Origin: RGIG5612 sp963591145
GTDB lineage: Bacteria > Bacillota > Clostridia > Lachnospirales > Lachnospiraceae
Reading direction: 5' to 3'
Length of the DNA stretch: 36,257 bases
Assembly: GCA_963591145.1 (NCBI GenBank)
Contig: CAVARE010000053.1
Location: forward strand, 1-36,257
Below are positions 15,724 through 23,049 of this stretch, piece by piece. The notes under the pieces were generated by a model. That model did no database searches, had not been told where the DNA came from, and was given only the letters and a program-made list of their open reading frames with translations. The position numbers and the translations under genes were made by a program. Position 1 is the first letter of the stretch; the number at the start of each line of letters is the position of its first letter.

Positions 15724-16221
15724 ATGAACGAAATGGTAAAAAGGGAAAAAGAAGGATTAACCAAGTTAGGAAGCCAGGGCACGAAATATAGCATGGATTA
15801 TGACCCGGGCGTGCTGGAAACATTTGTTAATAAGCATCCGGGAAATGACTATTTTGTCAAGTTTAATTGTCCTGAATTTACCAGTCTGTGCCCGATCACG
15901 GGACAGCCGGATTTCGCGACAATCACAATATCATATGTTCCTGATGAACGCATGGTTGAAAGCAAATCCCTGAAGCTATATCTGTTCTCGTTTAGAAACC
16001 ACGGCGATTTTCATGAGGATGTTGTCAACATCATAATGAAGGATCTGATCAGGCTGATGGATCCTAAGTATATAGAAGTATGGGGCAAATTTCTGCCAAG
16101 AGGCGGGCTGTCGATCGATCCGTATTGCAATTATGGCAAGCCGGGTACGAAGTGGGAACAGGTCGCATGGGACAGAATGACACATCATGATCTGTATCCG
16201 GAAAAGGTCGATAACAGATAA
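15724..16221 (+). CDS. queF: NADPH-dependent 7-cyano-7-deazaguanine reductase (preQ1 synthase)
   Basis: 165-residue unimodular QueF of the T-fold superfamily, reducing the nitrile of preQ0 to the aminomethyl group of preQ1 in queuosine synthesis. The catalytic cysteine is C56 in SLCPITGQPDF, with the partner Asp at 63. The QueF NADPH motif is ESKSLKLYLFSFRNHGDFHED, followed by MDPKYIEVWGKFLPRGGLSIDPYCNYG. The start at 15724 (MNEMVKREKEG) is chosen because AGGAAAGG lies 8 nt upstream; the ATG at 15718 would be only 2 nt from it. The gene follows yhhQ. The two make sense together: the transporter brings in precursor and QueF converts any preQ0 to preQ1. Confidence 0.95.
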   Translation: MNEMVKREKEGLTKLGSQGTKYSMDYDPGVLETFVNKHPGNDYFVKFNCPEFTSLCPITGQPDFATITISYVPDERMVESKSLKLYLFSFRNHGDFHEDVVNIIMKDLIRLMDPKYIEVWGKFLPRGGLSIDPYCNYGKPGTKWEQVAWDRMTHHDLYPEKVDNR

Positions 16222-16270
16222 ATGCATAAGATGTTTTTTAATATCTAAGGTGACTTTAAATTAGTGATTT

Positions 16271-16342
16271 ACACAACATTAGGTGCTGTTCGGGTATAGC
16301 AAGCTACGCCCGGACAGCACCTAATGTTGTGTTCTTTCTCTT
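16271..16342. terminator. Very long perfect hairpin after queF
   Basis: A 19-bp perfect stem, from ACACAACATTAGG (16271-16289) to CCTAATGTTGTGT (16314-16332), continues through CGGG/CCCG to an inner TAGC-AA-GCTA hairpin, so almost all 62 nt pair. TCTTTCTCTT follows on the plus strand. It probably terminates the queuosine transcript, but it is much longer than needed, as expected for a repeat-derived palindrome. Confidence 0.65.
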
Positions 16343-17081
16343 CGGAGTTAAAGAGAAAAAAGGAATAGAAGGTAACGACCCCATATATTTAAGCATTTAG
16401 CATATCGGCAACTGTAAAACCGTTATGCCTACAGCAATATATAGCTTAGTTAAACAATTAATTGCGAAAACGCATCTGACGCGGATTCTTTTTATGATAT
16501 TTGCCAACGACCTGGCGAGGAATGCTGCCTTGGTGCATCAATCTCGCACAAATAAAACACAACGTTCATGTTGTGTCGGCTTATTGATAGGGCTGCAAAT
16601 AAAACTGCTCTTTAAATGCAGCGCCATTAAGACATTTCATATTGTTCCTCTCTCATTATGCTTTCGCGTTTTTATGTTGTATTTTGTAGAATTCAAGCCG
16701 TCCATTGCATTTGCAATATTAAAGCTCTATGAAATAGTTGCTCTACTAATGCCATCATATATGGCTGGTACAACATCAGTATCGCTGCAGATCTCTCTGC
16801 AGCGTCAGTATGTCAAGTTTTGCCACATTCTTGACGCTGCGGTCTCACTATAAATGCTTTCAACGTTCTTGTCAACAAGAAAAATTGTATGAACTTTAAT
16901 ACATATAGGTACTGCGAAAAAACATACAAACATTTGCCGGCAAATCTATGCAGTATTGCATGAATATCACAGGCAGTAATGATGCGCATTAAATTTAAAT
17001 AAGGAGTCTTGCTGTCTGTGAACGGAGAGCCAAATTAACAGGAATAACTGGTTAAATGTGTAGGATCATATGCGAAAGAGG
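16343..17081. other. Non-coding region with several small palindromes
   Basis: No accepted gene. A 142-codon frame at 16425-16853 has no family resemblance or ribosome site. Palindromes seen: CGCTGCAGA-TCTC-TCTGCAGCG at about 16783-16804, TTCTTG-TCAA-CAAGAA at 16866-16881, and a perfect 14-bp ATTTGCCGGCAAAT at 16932-16945. On the minus strand, GAGAGGAACAATATG opens a frame of only 19 codons near 16640, which may be a remnant. Confidence 0.4.
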
Positions 17082-17110
17082 TCGACTAAAGTTACGTCGT
17101 CGCTTATAAT
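17082..17110 (+). promoter_or_regulatory. Promoter of the cinA operon
   Basis: -35 TCGACT (17082-17087; four of six consensus bases), 17-bp spacer, -10 TATAAT (17105-17110). It predicts a start near 17117, about 50 nt before the cinA start codon. Confidence 0.5.
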
Positions 17111-17166
17111 CAACAAGAAAAGGTATCTGACATGCGGTTGGAAGCAAGTGAAATTCCGTCTAAGTA

Positions 17167-17715
17167 TTGGTGAAAAGAAAATTGAAAAAGGATACAAAAT
17201 ATAACGAAAGTGAAATCAGAGATAACTATAGCAGGCTGACGCGGTTATTAATAGAGAGACATCTTACGATCACAACTATGGAGTCGGCGACGGCGGGGCA
17301 GATAGCATCGCTGATCACGGATACCGAGGGCTCATCAGCTGTTCTTAAGGGCGCATTCGTTACATACTGTAATGAAGCTAAGATTATGCAGGGCGTGCCG
17401 GCTGAGATAATTGAGAAATATACGGTTTATTCCAAGGAAACAGCAGCGGCTATGGCACAGGCTTGTGCGCGAGTTTATGGTGCTGACATTGGCATCGGAG
17501 TAACCGGAACCATGGGAAATGTGGATCCTTCCAATGAAGCAGCCTCCATGCCGGGACAGGTATATTTTGCGATTTCATTTGCAGGTAAGGTGCGAGCCTT
17601 TCATATAGAAATTGCATCGCAGCCCACTAGGCTTATGTATAAGCTGGCAGTTGCTCAGGAAGTCTACGTTGAACTGGTTAAAATAATGACAGCAGAAAGA
17701 AAATTACATGGATGA
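17167..17715 (+). CDS. CinA C-terminal domain protein (NMN amidohydrolase PncC-like)
   Basis: 182-residue stand-alone CinA C-terminal domain. Characterised PncC members deamidate nicotinamide mononucleotide to NaMN in NAD recycling. Motifs match: TTMESATAGQIASLITDTEGSS (about residues 38-59; the family serine nucleophile is in the ESxTxG segment), GAFVTYCNEAK, VYSKETAAAMAQ, GIGVTGTMG (about 116-124), and PGQVYFAISF. The usual ESCTGG appears here as ESATAG, and the GP after TGxxG is replaced by MGN with an inserted NEAAS stretch, so activity is not certain. The TTG at 17167 is followed directly by GTG; either could start translation and neither has a strong ribosome site. It overlaps the next gene by 8 bp, indicating translational coupling. 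Confidence 0.85.
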   Translation: MVKRKLKKDTKYNESEIRDNYSRLTRLLIERHLTITTMESATAGQIASLITDTEGSSAVLKGAFVTYCNEAKIMQGVPAEIIEKYTVYSKETAAAMAQACARVYGADIGIGVTGTMGNVDPSNEAASMPGQVYFAISFAGKVRAFHIEIASQPTRLMYKLAVAQEVYVELVKIMTAERKLHG

Positions 17716-18139
17716 CAAAAAGATACTAAGTGCATTGATTGGATTGGCGGGAGCCATGAGCAACAATGGACGCACGGATACTACAGATGAAGTGGTAATT
17801 GATGCGTTGATCGCCGAAAGGTCAAATGACGCGGATATTGAAAATGTGGTTGAGAGCATCCACAATGAAAGGAATAAAATCTCTCCAAACTGTGCCTCTT
17901 GCACGAATCCGTGCGGGAACACATCCGATTATGATATATCGCATTGGCACGAATGTGAGCCAGAGATATTGCAAGTCAAGGAACATACATGGTCGGAGCT
18001 AAAGAGAGTGGTTTTAGAAAATAACAATAAAGGAAAAAGGACGCTGCCGGACGCGGCATATAGGATAATTGTTTATCTGGGATATGATTTGGAACCGGCG
18101 GCATACAACGATTTGATGGAGGAATTACGAAGATGGTAA
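17708..18139 (+). CDS. Cys-motif protein resembling the N-terminal part of a hydroxylamine reductase (HCP)
   Basis: 143 residues. The distinctive segment is NCASCTNPCGNTSDYDI with cysteines at 62, 65 and 69 and another at 83 (HWHECEPEI). It resembles the cluster-binding N-terminus of clostridial hydroxylamine reductases (hybrid cluster proteins), where a C-x2-C-x3-CGNTxDYD stretch is followed by helices. The large catalytic HCP domain is absent, and the following gene starts within its last codons, so it is not an interrupted hcp in this locus. The start overlaps the cinA end and the stop overlaps the start of the ferredoxin-like gene. This layout suggests a dedicated small Fe-S or redox partner of that protein. 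The HCP resemblance is from memory of the motif. Confidence 0.65.
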   Translation: MDDKKILSALIGLAGAMSNNGRTDTTDEVVIDALIAERSNDADIENVVESIHNERNKISPNCASCTNPCGNTSDYDISHWHECEPEILQVKEHTWSELKRVVLENNNKGKRTLPDAAYRIIVYLGYDLEPAAYNDLMEELRRW

Positions 18140-18846
18140 GACAGATTATTCACATTGATAAGGAAAAATGTAATGGCTGCGGCGCCTGCGCACATGCATG
18201 TCACGAGGGAGCCATCGCCATGATAGATGGCAAGGCTGAACTGATTCGCGATGATTATTGCGACGGCATGGGAGACTGCCTGCCGAATTGCCCGACAGGA
18301 GCCATAACATTTGAAAACAGAGAGGCAGCAGATTATGACAGAGCCGCAGTTGAGGAGAACATGAAGAAGAAAGCAATGGCAGAACATCATCAAGGTGGAG
18401 GATGCCCAGGCTCTAAGGTACGTGAAATGAGAAGAAATGCTGAAGTCACTGCTTCAACGGCTGCATGTGCTGCACCAGTTCAGTCACAGCTGTCTAACTG
18501 GCCGGTTCAGATTAAGCTGGCACCGATTCAGACGCCATATTTTAATGGCGCTAAACTGCTTATCGCTGCTGACTGCACCGCATATGCATATGCTAATTTC
18601 CATCAGGAATTTATAAGAGGTAAGGTTACTCTGATCGGCTGTCCGAAACTTGATGCGGTTGATTACAGCGAGAAGCTGACAGAGATTATCAGAAACAACG
18701 ATATTAAGGAAGTTACCATCGTCAGAATGGAGGTTCCATGCTGCGGCGGCCTCGAGATGGCAGCCAAGAAGGCACTTCAGGCCAGCGGCAAGTTCATCCC
18801 ATGGCAGGTTGTGACAATCGGTATTGATGGTAATATTCTGGAGTGA
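18133..18846 (+). CDS. 4Fe-4S ferredoxin-like protein with a Cys-rich C-terminal domain
   Basis: 237 residues. The first cluster motif is canonical: C13-C16-C19-C23 (CNGCGACAHACHEGA). The second is CDGMGDCLPNCPTGA with cysteines at 43, 49 and 53 but Met at 46 where a fourth Cys is expected, so it may hold a 3Fe-4S cluster or take a ligand from elsewhere. A flexible linker with GGGCPGS follows (about 90-110). A C-terminal domain (about 140-237) contains ADCTAYAYANFH, LIGCPKLD and VPCCGGLE, further conserved cysteines. GGAGGAATT precedes the ATG. It ends the cinA/HCP-like operon. This protein type is, as I recall, often found near hcp genes in Clostridia, implying a role in anaerobic electron transfer, possibly nitrogen-oxide stress. 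Confidence 0.85.
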   Translation: MVRQIIHIDKEKCNGCGACAHACHEGAIAMIDGKAELIRDDYCDGMGDCLPNCPTGAITFENREAADYDRAAVEENMKKKAMAEHHQGGGCPGSKVREMRRNAEVTASTAACAAPVQSQLSNWPVQIKLAPIQTPYFNGAKLLIAADCTAYAYANFHQEFIRGKVTLIGCPKLDAVDYSEKLTEIIRNNDIKEVTIVRMEVPCCGGLEMAAKKALQASGKFIPWQVVTIGIDGNILE

Positions 18847-19039
18847 TTTAGTTAAAACTGGTTCAAATTTTTCTTTTAAAATGATATGCACTGTTATATA
18901 ATACCCGCGCGATTGAGGCTGATGCATTCATATCGGCGAGTAAAAAGACATTTGCAAATGAAAATTTCTGCCGATGAGACATGAAATGCAGCCGTCGCAG
19001 TCGTGCGATTATATTTAGGCAGATAGGAAAGGGAAAAAT

Positions 19040-19852
19040 ATGGAAACCATAAGAAGAATTTTTGGCAATGCGACTGATCTGGATATGACCAACGTATCAG
19101 ATGCTGTTATCTATGCAATGGTGGTTATAATAGGACTGCTTGTGCTTGTTTCTATATATGCATTCATTGTAGAAATAGTTCTGGGAGTTAAGTATGTAAA
19201 ATACAATAAAAGAAAGAACAGCTGCGGACAAACAGGTGAGCAGATTGCAAGAGGTATCTTGGACAGAAATGGTCTGTTCGGAATCAAGGTTACAAAATCA
19301 GGCTCGTTTTTATTCGGAAACAGCTACAGCCATTATTTTAAGAAGGTACGTTTAAGAAGACGTACCTGGCAGAAGGACAGCCTGACATCACTTGCGATGG
19401 CAGCACAGAAGTCCTCACTGGCAATCCTGGACAAGGAAGGCGACAGCGACATGAAGAAGCGCGTAAGACTTACACCGATTATTTATGTCGGACCGCTTGC
19501 ATTTGTTCCGCTCATCATTATCGGAGCTTTACTGGATATCTTTGTATTCAAGTCAACTGCAGGTACTGCGCTTATTATTTGCGCGATAATTGGTCTGGTA
19601 ATTTATCTGGCATCATTTGCAATGTCTGTCTATGAGCTTAAGACAGAGAAGAAGGCTCAGGTAAGAGCACTTAAGATCATGGGCGAGGAAGGTCTGGCAA
19701 CGGGCGAGGAAATCGATATGTGCAGAGAGCTCTTCAAGCTCTATAACATAGAATATGTCAATAATATGATCATCGCACTCTTAGAGCTTATCTACAGAAT
19801 CCTGCAGATCATCATGTATGCTCAGGGCAGCAAGTCAACATCGTCAAATTGA
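19040..19852 (+). CDS. Membrane zinc-metallopeptidase homologue lacking its HExxH (likely pseudoenzyme)
   Basis: 270 residues with the layout of the membrane Zn-peptidase family (PF04298 type): an N-terminal helix (about 24-48), then QTGEQIARGILDRNGLFGIKV, the HY segment (SYSHYFKKVRLRR), a two-helix membrane region (about 150-200), a conserved glutamate in VYELKTEKKA, and the C-terminal amphipathic AL...L..ILQIIMYAQG. Where family members have AAHEVGHA, this protein has AAQKSSLA (QKSSL at residues 123-127), so both histidines and the glutamate of the zinc motif are missing. Length and frame are intact, so it is not a decayed gene by that measure. A -10-like TATAAT lies at 18897-18902 and GAAAGGGAAA precedes the ATG. 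A non-catalytic role, such as binding substrates or a partner protease, is inferred. Confidence 0.75.
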   Translation: METIRRIFGNATDLDMTNVSDAVIYAMVVIIGLLVLVSIYAFIVEIVLGVKYVKYNKRKNSCGQTGEQIARGILDRNGLFGIKVTKSGSFLFGNSYSHYFKKVRLRRRTWQKDSLTSLAMAAQKSSLAILDKEGDSDMKKRVRLTPIIYVGPLAFVPLIIIGALLDIFVFKSTAGTALIICAIIGLVIYLASFAMSVYELKTEKKAQVRALKIMGEEGLATGEEIDMCRELFKLYNIEYVNNMIIALLELIYRILQIIMYAQGSKSTSSN

Positions 19853-19883
19853 CAGACATCGATTTGCGTTAAATAGCACTAAT

Positions 19884-19991
19884 AAAAAAGACAATGTGCT
19901 GTGAACCTCGGCGTGCAGCCACTGCTCGAAAACGCCTTCGCTGATTGTTTTCTCGCAGTGGGCTGCGCCGTCCCAGCACATTGTCTTTTTT
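19884..19991 (-). repeat. Structured intergenic repeat with 72-bp core, copy B, inside a bidirectional terminator
   Basis: The outer stem is 18 bp: A6-GACAATGTGCTG (19884-19901) with CAGCACATTGTC-T6 (19974-19991), a textbook bidirectional intrinsic terminator between the convergent peptidase-like gene and the HAD gene. Its loop is the 72-bp core (19902-19973), here in minus orientation. Inside the core CCACTGC-GA-GAAAAC pairs with GTTTTC-GA-GCAGTGG. Compared with copy A, pairs differ on both sides so that pairing is kept. Confidence 0.9.
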
Positions 19992-20018
19992 GCTTATATT
20001 TCTACCATTCTAATGAAG

Positions 20019-20879
20019 CTATATGAACCTAAGGATTGCCTTCGCAACGCCATCATGATTATTATCATCGGTCGTGAAGTCGGCCAGTTCCTTGATCATG
20101 GGCCGGGAATTTCCCATAGCAACGGAGATTCCGGCTTTTTTCATGAAACCGATATCATTAACGCTGTCACCGATGGCCATGGTTTCTTCCTGACGGATGC
20201 CCAGCATCTGTGCCAGGGAGAGAAATGATGAACCCTTGTCGGCGTCAGGGGCTTCCATTTCGAATTCATCTTCAACCATTCGATGTATCATCGCATCGGG
20301 AGCGATGCTCTTAAACATGGCTTCGGCCACATCACATTTGCCGGAATCTGCGAAATGAAACCAGATATTCTCAACACAATCATAGTTTAAGCATAGGCTG
20401 TCAGGGGATGAGAAAATCTTCGACGGCTGGTTCAGAAATGCTGTAATATCCTCAACAGGCTTACGGCTGTATTCAACATAATCCTCAAGATCAGTACCCG
20501 AGAATACAGATCGGATACGGTTAAATGCCTCGACGCTGCTATAGCCGGTGCCATTTACAAATATGCTGTATAGCTGCCCAAATGTGGAGGCGTGCTTAAC
20601 AGCTTCCTGTGTGATATCACGGGAGAGAAAGTGAGCCTCGCATACGGAATTATTCACCGTATCTGTTATGATAGCGCCATTTGACGTAATGGCATATCTT
20701 ATGTGGGTGTTTCTGAAAATGAATTCTGGTATGCCAGTCAGGGGGCGTCCGGTTACAGGTACGACCACGATTCCTGCATCAACAGCGGCGCTTATGGCAT
20801 TGCCCACGGCCTCTGTCATCTGTTTCCTACTATTAAGGACTGTTCCGTCCAGGTCCAGTCCGATCATTTTTATTGACAT
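20019..20879 (-). CDS. HAD superfamily Cof-type sugar-phosphate phosphatase
   Basis: 286-residue HAD phosphatase of the Cof (subclass IIB) type, acting in the cytosol on sugar phosphates, FMN or PLP-like phosphates in characterised relatives. Motif I is GLDLDGTVLNS (residues 7-17, nucleophile and acid Asp), motif II the T of VTGRP, motif III the K in DADKGSSFLSLAQMLGI, and motif IV GDSVNDIGFMKKAGISVAMGNS near 240-265. The large C2 cap lies between. The ATG at 20879 (MSIKMIGLDLDGT) is preferred: TTAGGAAT lies upstream and the 11 extra codons add nothing conserved. It faces the peptidase-like gene across the terminator containing repeat copy B. Confidence 0.92.
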   Translation of the reverse strand: MSIKMIGLDLDGTVLNSRKQMTEAVGNAISAAVDAGIVVVPVTGRPLTGIPEFIFRNTHIRYAITSNGAIITDTVNNSVCEAHFLSRDITQEAVKHASTFGQLYSIFVNGTGYSSVEAFNRIRSVFSGTDLEDYVEYSRKPVEDITAFLNQPSKIFSSPDSLCLNYDCVENIWFHFADSGKCDVAEAMFKSIAPDAMIHRMVEDEFEMEAPDADKGSSFLSLAQMLGIRQEETMAIGDSVNDIGFMKKAGISVAMGNSRPMIKELADFTTDDNNHDGVAKAILRFI

Positions 20880-21111
20880 AGTTCTATTCCTAACTGCTGC
20901 AGCCGCGTACATGCAGGCTGTCGATATTTTTTGCGAATACTATTTATCTGAAGGACATTTGCCAAATCATTGTGATTATTCAGAAACAATTTGTCAGCAA
21001 TGATCAGCTTAAAACGCCTCATGAAGTATAAACCATAGAATTTGCTAAGACAAGCGATGACTTTGTATTCTCAAAATGGAGATTTACTGTGCAAAATATA
21101 AACCTATCGTA

Positions 21112-21117
21112 TATAAT
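21112..21117 (+). promoter_or_regulatory. Possible -10 element upstream of the double hairpin and prdX
   Basis: TATAAT fits a -10 box placing the transcription start close to 21124, a few bases before the double hairpin. No good -35 is visible at 16-18 bp, so support is weak. Confidence 0.35.
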
Positions 21118-21127
21118 ACTGGGTGCT

Positions 21128-21221
21128 CCAAGGTCAAAAATCCGCCTGCAAGCAAGCTCGCCTCAGAGTTTAGGACCTTTTGACCTTGGTATCAAAAAGC
21201 CGGCTGCGAAACTTTTTGATA
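21128..21221. repeat. Two abutting perfect hairpins (palindromic element)
   Basis: Hairpin 1: CCAAGGTCAAAA (21128-21139) with TTTTGACCTTGG (21178-21189), 12 bp perfect, enclosing a 38-nt loop that contains AGCAAGCT. Hairpin 2 follows with no gap: TATCAAAAAG (21190-21199) with CTTTTTGATA (21212-21221), 10 bp perfect with a 12-nt loop. The element fills much of the 386-bp stretch between the HAD start and prdX, which otherwise shows no gene. It looks like a dispersed palindromic repeat, or a structured prdX leader. Confidence 0.7.
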
Positions 21222-21265
21222 TTGCGCTGGAAATGAGAAAATAAATAAGAATATTAGGACGGTAA

Positions 21266-21832
21266 ATGACAATTATGGAATTGAAGCTTGAGAAGGGCAG
21301 CCCTGCATCAATGGAAGGACGCCTTGATAAGGAAATAAGATGCTACAAATTGCTGGACAGCTTAAAGCTGGATTATTGGAGATGCGATCATTTCGATGCC
21401 AATGCTAATACCATGGAGGACTGTCTCGTAATTGATTCGATTTTAGAGGCAGTTGTATGCAAGAATCTGTTTTTATGCAACAGGCAGAAAACCAAATTCT
21501 ATCTGCTTATGATGCCAGGAGACAAAGTATTTAAGACTAAGGAACTGTCTAATCAGATCAACAGTGCCAGATTAAGCTTCGCAGGAGCCGAGGATATGGA
21601 GAAATATCTGGATATTACACCAGGCTCTGTGAGCATCCTGGGACTTATGAATGATACGGATAATGTGGTGCAGCTGCTTGTGGATGAGGATGTGCTGAAG
21701 GGTGAATTCGTAGGCTGCCATCCATGCATTAATACCACCAGCCTGAAGCTGTATACTGAGGACATGTTCGGACCGCTGCTTGAAGCCATGCATCATGATA
21801 TGATCATCGTCCATCTGGAGGGTGAGGAATAA
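21266..21832 (+). CDS. Prolyl-tRNA deacylase, ProXp-ala/PrdX type (YbaK domain)
   Basis: 188-residue trans-editing protein of the YbaK/ProRS-INS superfamily. PrdX-like members hydrolyse Ala-tRNA(Pro) mischarged by prolyl-tRNA synthetase. Seen: GRLDKEIRCYKLLDSL near the N-terminus, DHFDANANTMEDC, KFYLLMMPGDKVFKTKELSNQI, then TPGSVSILGLMNDTDNVVQLLVD and GCHPCINTTSLKL, all typical. The length is normal for the stand-alone enzyme. Two in-frame ATGs lie close together (21266 and 21275); TTAGGACGG before the first favours it. Its last codons form one end of an 18-bp direct repeat. It lies just downstream of the double hairpin, which might form its mRNA leader. Confidence 0.88.
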   Translation: MTIMELKLEKGSPASMEGRLDKEIRCYKLLDSLKLDYWRCDHFDANANTMEDCLVIDSILEAVVCKNLFLCNRQKTKFYLLMMPGDKVFKTKELSNQINSARLSFAGAEDMEKYLDITPGSVSILGLMNDTDNVVQLLVDEDVLKGEFVGCHPCINTTSLKLYTEDMFGPLLEAMHHDMIIVHLEGEE

Positions 21833-21911
21833 TAAAATCCTGGGGTTCTTCAGATGAGGAACATGAAGTAGATGTTCCTATGGCTAAGTCAAAGTGAGGA
21901 ATAATAAAATC
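21822..21911 (+). repeat. 18-bp direct repeat, 72 bp apart, at the prdX 3' end
   Basis: GTGAGGAATAATAAAATC occurs at 21822-21839, where it includes the prdX stop codon, and identically at 21894-21911. Sequence after each copy remains similar (GGTTCTTCAGATG against AGTTCCTTCAAATG). This looks like a diverging tandem duplication of the gene's end. Confidence 0.75.
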
Positions 21912-21997
21912 TCGAAGTTCCTTCAAATGGACGCTGAGACTTGATCATATAAGAATGAAAATCAAACTCTGATATGCAAATAGAATAGGAGAAACAT

Positions 21998-22231
21998 ATG
22001 TTTAATATTGGAAATATTACCAAAATACTGGATATAAAGAAGAAATTCGAAACAAATCATCCGAAATTTGCAGCCATGATCGGCACCATTGCATCAGGCA
22101 ATATGGTAGAGAACGGAAGTATAATTGAGCTTACCATCACCAAGGCTGACGGTACTAAGGTAACCGGCAACATGAAGGTCAATGAAGAAGATATCGAGAT
22201 GATGCAGCAGATCAAGTCGATGAATATGTGA
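21998..22231 (+). CDS. Small conserved-looking protein, function unknown
   Basis: 77 residues, soluble, no cysteine motif or membrane helix. The N-terminal half is amphipathic (ITKILDIKKKFETNHPKFAAMIGTIA). The C-terminal half reads as a beta-hairpin with conserved-looking charges (GSIIELTITKADGTKVTGNMKVNEEDIEMMQQIKSM). TAGGAGAAAC sits 4 nt before the ATG, supporting real translation. It is closed by a bidirectional terminator shared with the convergent thioredoxin gene. I do not recognise a named family. Confidence 0.7.
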   Translation: MFNIGNITKILDIKKKFETNHPKFAAMIGTIASGNMVENGSIIELTITKADGTKVTGNMKVNEEDIEMMQQIKSMNM

Positions 22232-22248
22232 GATAATTCAGATAAAAT

Positions 22249-22294
22249 AAAAAGCTGCCATAGGTGGCAAATAACCGCTTATGACAGCCTTTTT
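22249..22294. terminator. Bidirectional terminator between the 77-residue gene and trxA
   Basis: AAAAAGCTGCCATA (22249-22262) pairs with TATGACAGCCTTTTT (22280-22294) with one bulge and one mismatch. TAGGTGG/CCGCTTA offers an alternative or inner helix. A-tract and T-tract flank it on both strands. Confidence 0.75.
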
Positions 22295-22302
22295 AGATGA
22301 CT

Positions 22303-22614
22303 TTATTTCCACATCTGCTCAATTGAGGACTTGTCTACATAACCGATACTCTGGTTAACAGGCTTGCCGTCCTTGAACAGAATCAATGTAGGTATGCTGG
22401 ATACTCCGTATGACATAGCAAGGCTCATTTCATTATCTACATTAACCTTGCCCACCTTGATGAAACCTTTATTTTCTTCGGCGATCTCGGCAACTATAGG
22501 CGCGATCATTTTGCATGGGCCGCACCATGATGCCCAGAAGTCAACCAGCACATAGCCTGTGCTATTTAAAACCTCTGATTCAAAATTATTCTTAGTGAGT
22601 GTAATTTCTGACAT
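22303..22614 (-). CDS. trxA: Thioredoxin
   Basis: 103-residue thioredoxin, a cytosolic disulfide reductase. The active site WCGPC has its cysteines at 31 and 34, preceded by VLVDFWAS. The cis-proline is in SIPTLILFKDG (about residues 74-84). The strand KVGKVNVDNEMSLAMSYGV is typical. It is full length and preceded by TAGGAGGAAT, a strong ribosome site. An FTR-like mini-protein is encoded about 1 kb away (23604-23804) and could be a redox partner; that link is inferred. Confidence 0.96.
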   Translation of the reverse strand: MSEITLTKNNFESEVLNSTGYVLVDFWASWCGPCKMIAPIVAEIAEENKGFIKVGKVNVDNEMSLAMSYGVSSIPTLILFKDGKPVNQSIGYVDKSSIEQMWK

Positions 22615-22650
22615 GACATTCCTCCTAGTATTACTTTTGCCTCAACGTGA

Positions 22651-23049
22651 TTATAGATATCTATCCATGAATATCGATGGTGATAGTATTTCAGGCTTGT
22701 CTATTGCTATATCTGAAAAATCTTTGTCCCCAGTTATCAATAAATCAACATCTTCTATAATCGCTGTATACAATACTGGGTAATCATTAATGTCTCTAAT
22801 ATCAAAAAGGTCGCTTTCGATTTCTTCTGGGGTGTAGACGTATTCAAAGTTTATACGCATGAGAAGTTTGTTGATTGATGAGATTTTGTCGGGGAATTTT
22901 CTTTCAACCACATGTTTTAACTCTTCTACAACATAGGAGGACAGCACAAGCTGATGTTGAGTAAATATACAATTCATCATGGCATTCATCCTATCACTTG
23001 GGAACAATAAGACGGATATCAGGACATTGGTATCAAGCATAATTCGCAT
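22651..23049 (-). CDS. PIN domain toxin of a type II toxin-antitoxin system
   Basis: 132-residue PIN-domain ribonuclease of the 'putative toxin component, PIN family' group. Acidic metal-binding residues are visible: D6 in MLDTNVLIS, E43/E44 in YVVEEL, the DIRDINDYPVLYTA segment (about 84-97) and D107 in LLITGDKDFSD. The ATG directly follows the antitoxin's TAG stop with no gap, so the two are translationally coupled. Toxins of this fold cleave RNA; the specific target is unknown. The reading frame is intact and the catalytic residues are present. Confidence 0.88.
   Translation of the reverse strand: MRIMLDTNVLISVLLFPSDRMNAMMNCIFTQHQLVLSSYVVEELKHVVERKFPDKISSINKLLMRINFEYVYTPEEIESDLFDIRDINDYPVLYTAIIEDVDLLITGDKDFSDIAIDKPEILSPSIFMDRYL

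Noticed and set aside
16425..16853. 142-codon plus-strand frame in the queF-cinA gap
   Set aside because: No family resemblance, no ribosome site, and it spans palindromic sequence.
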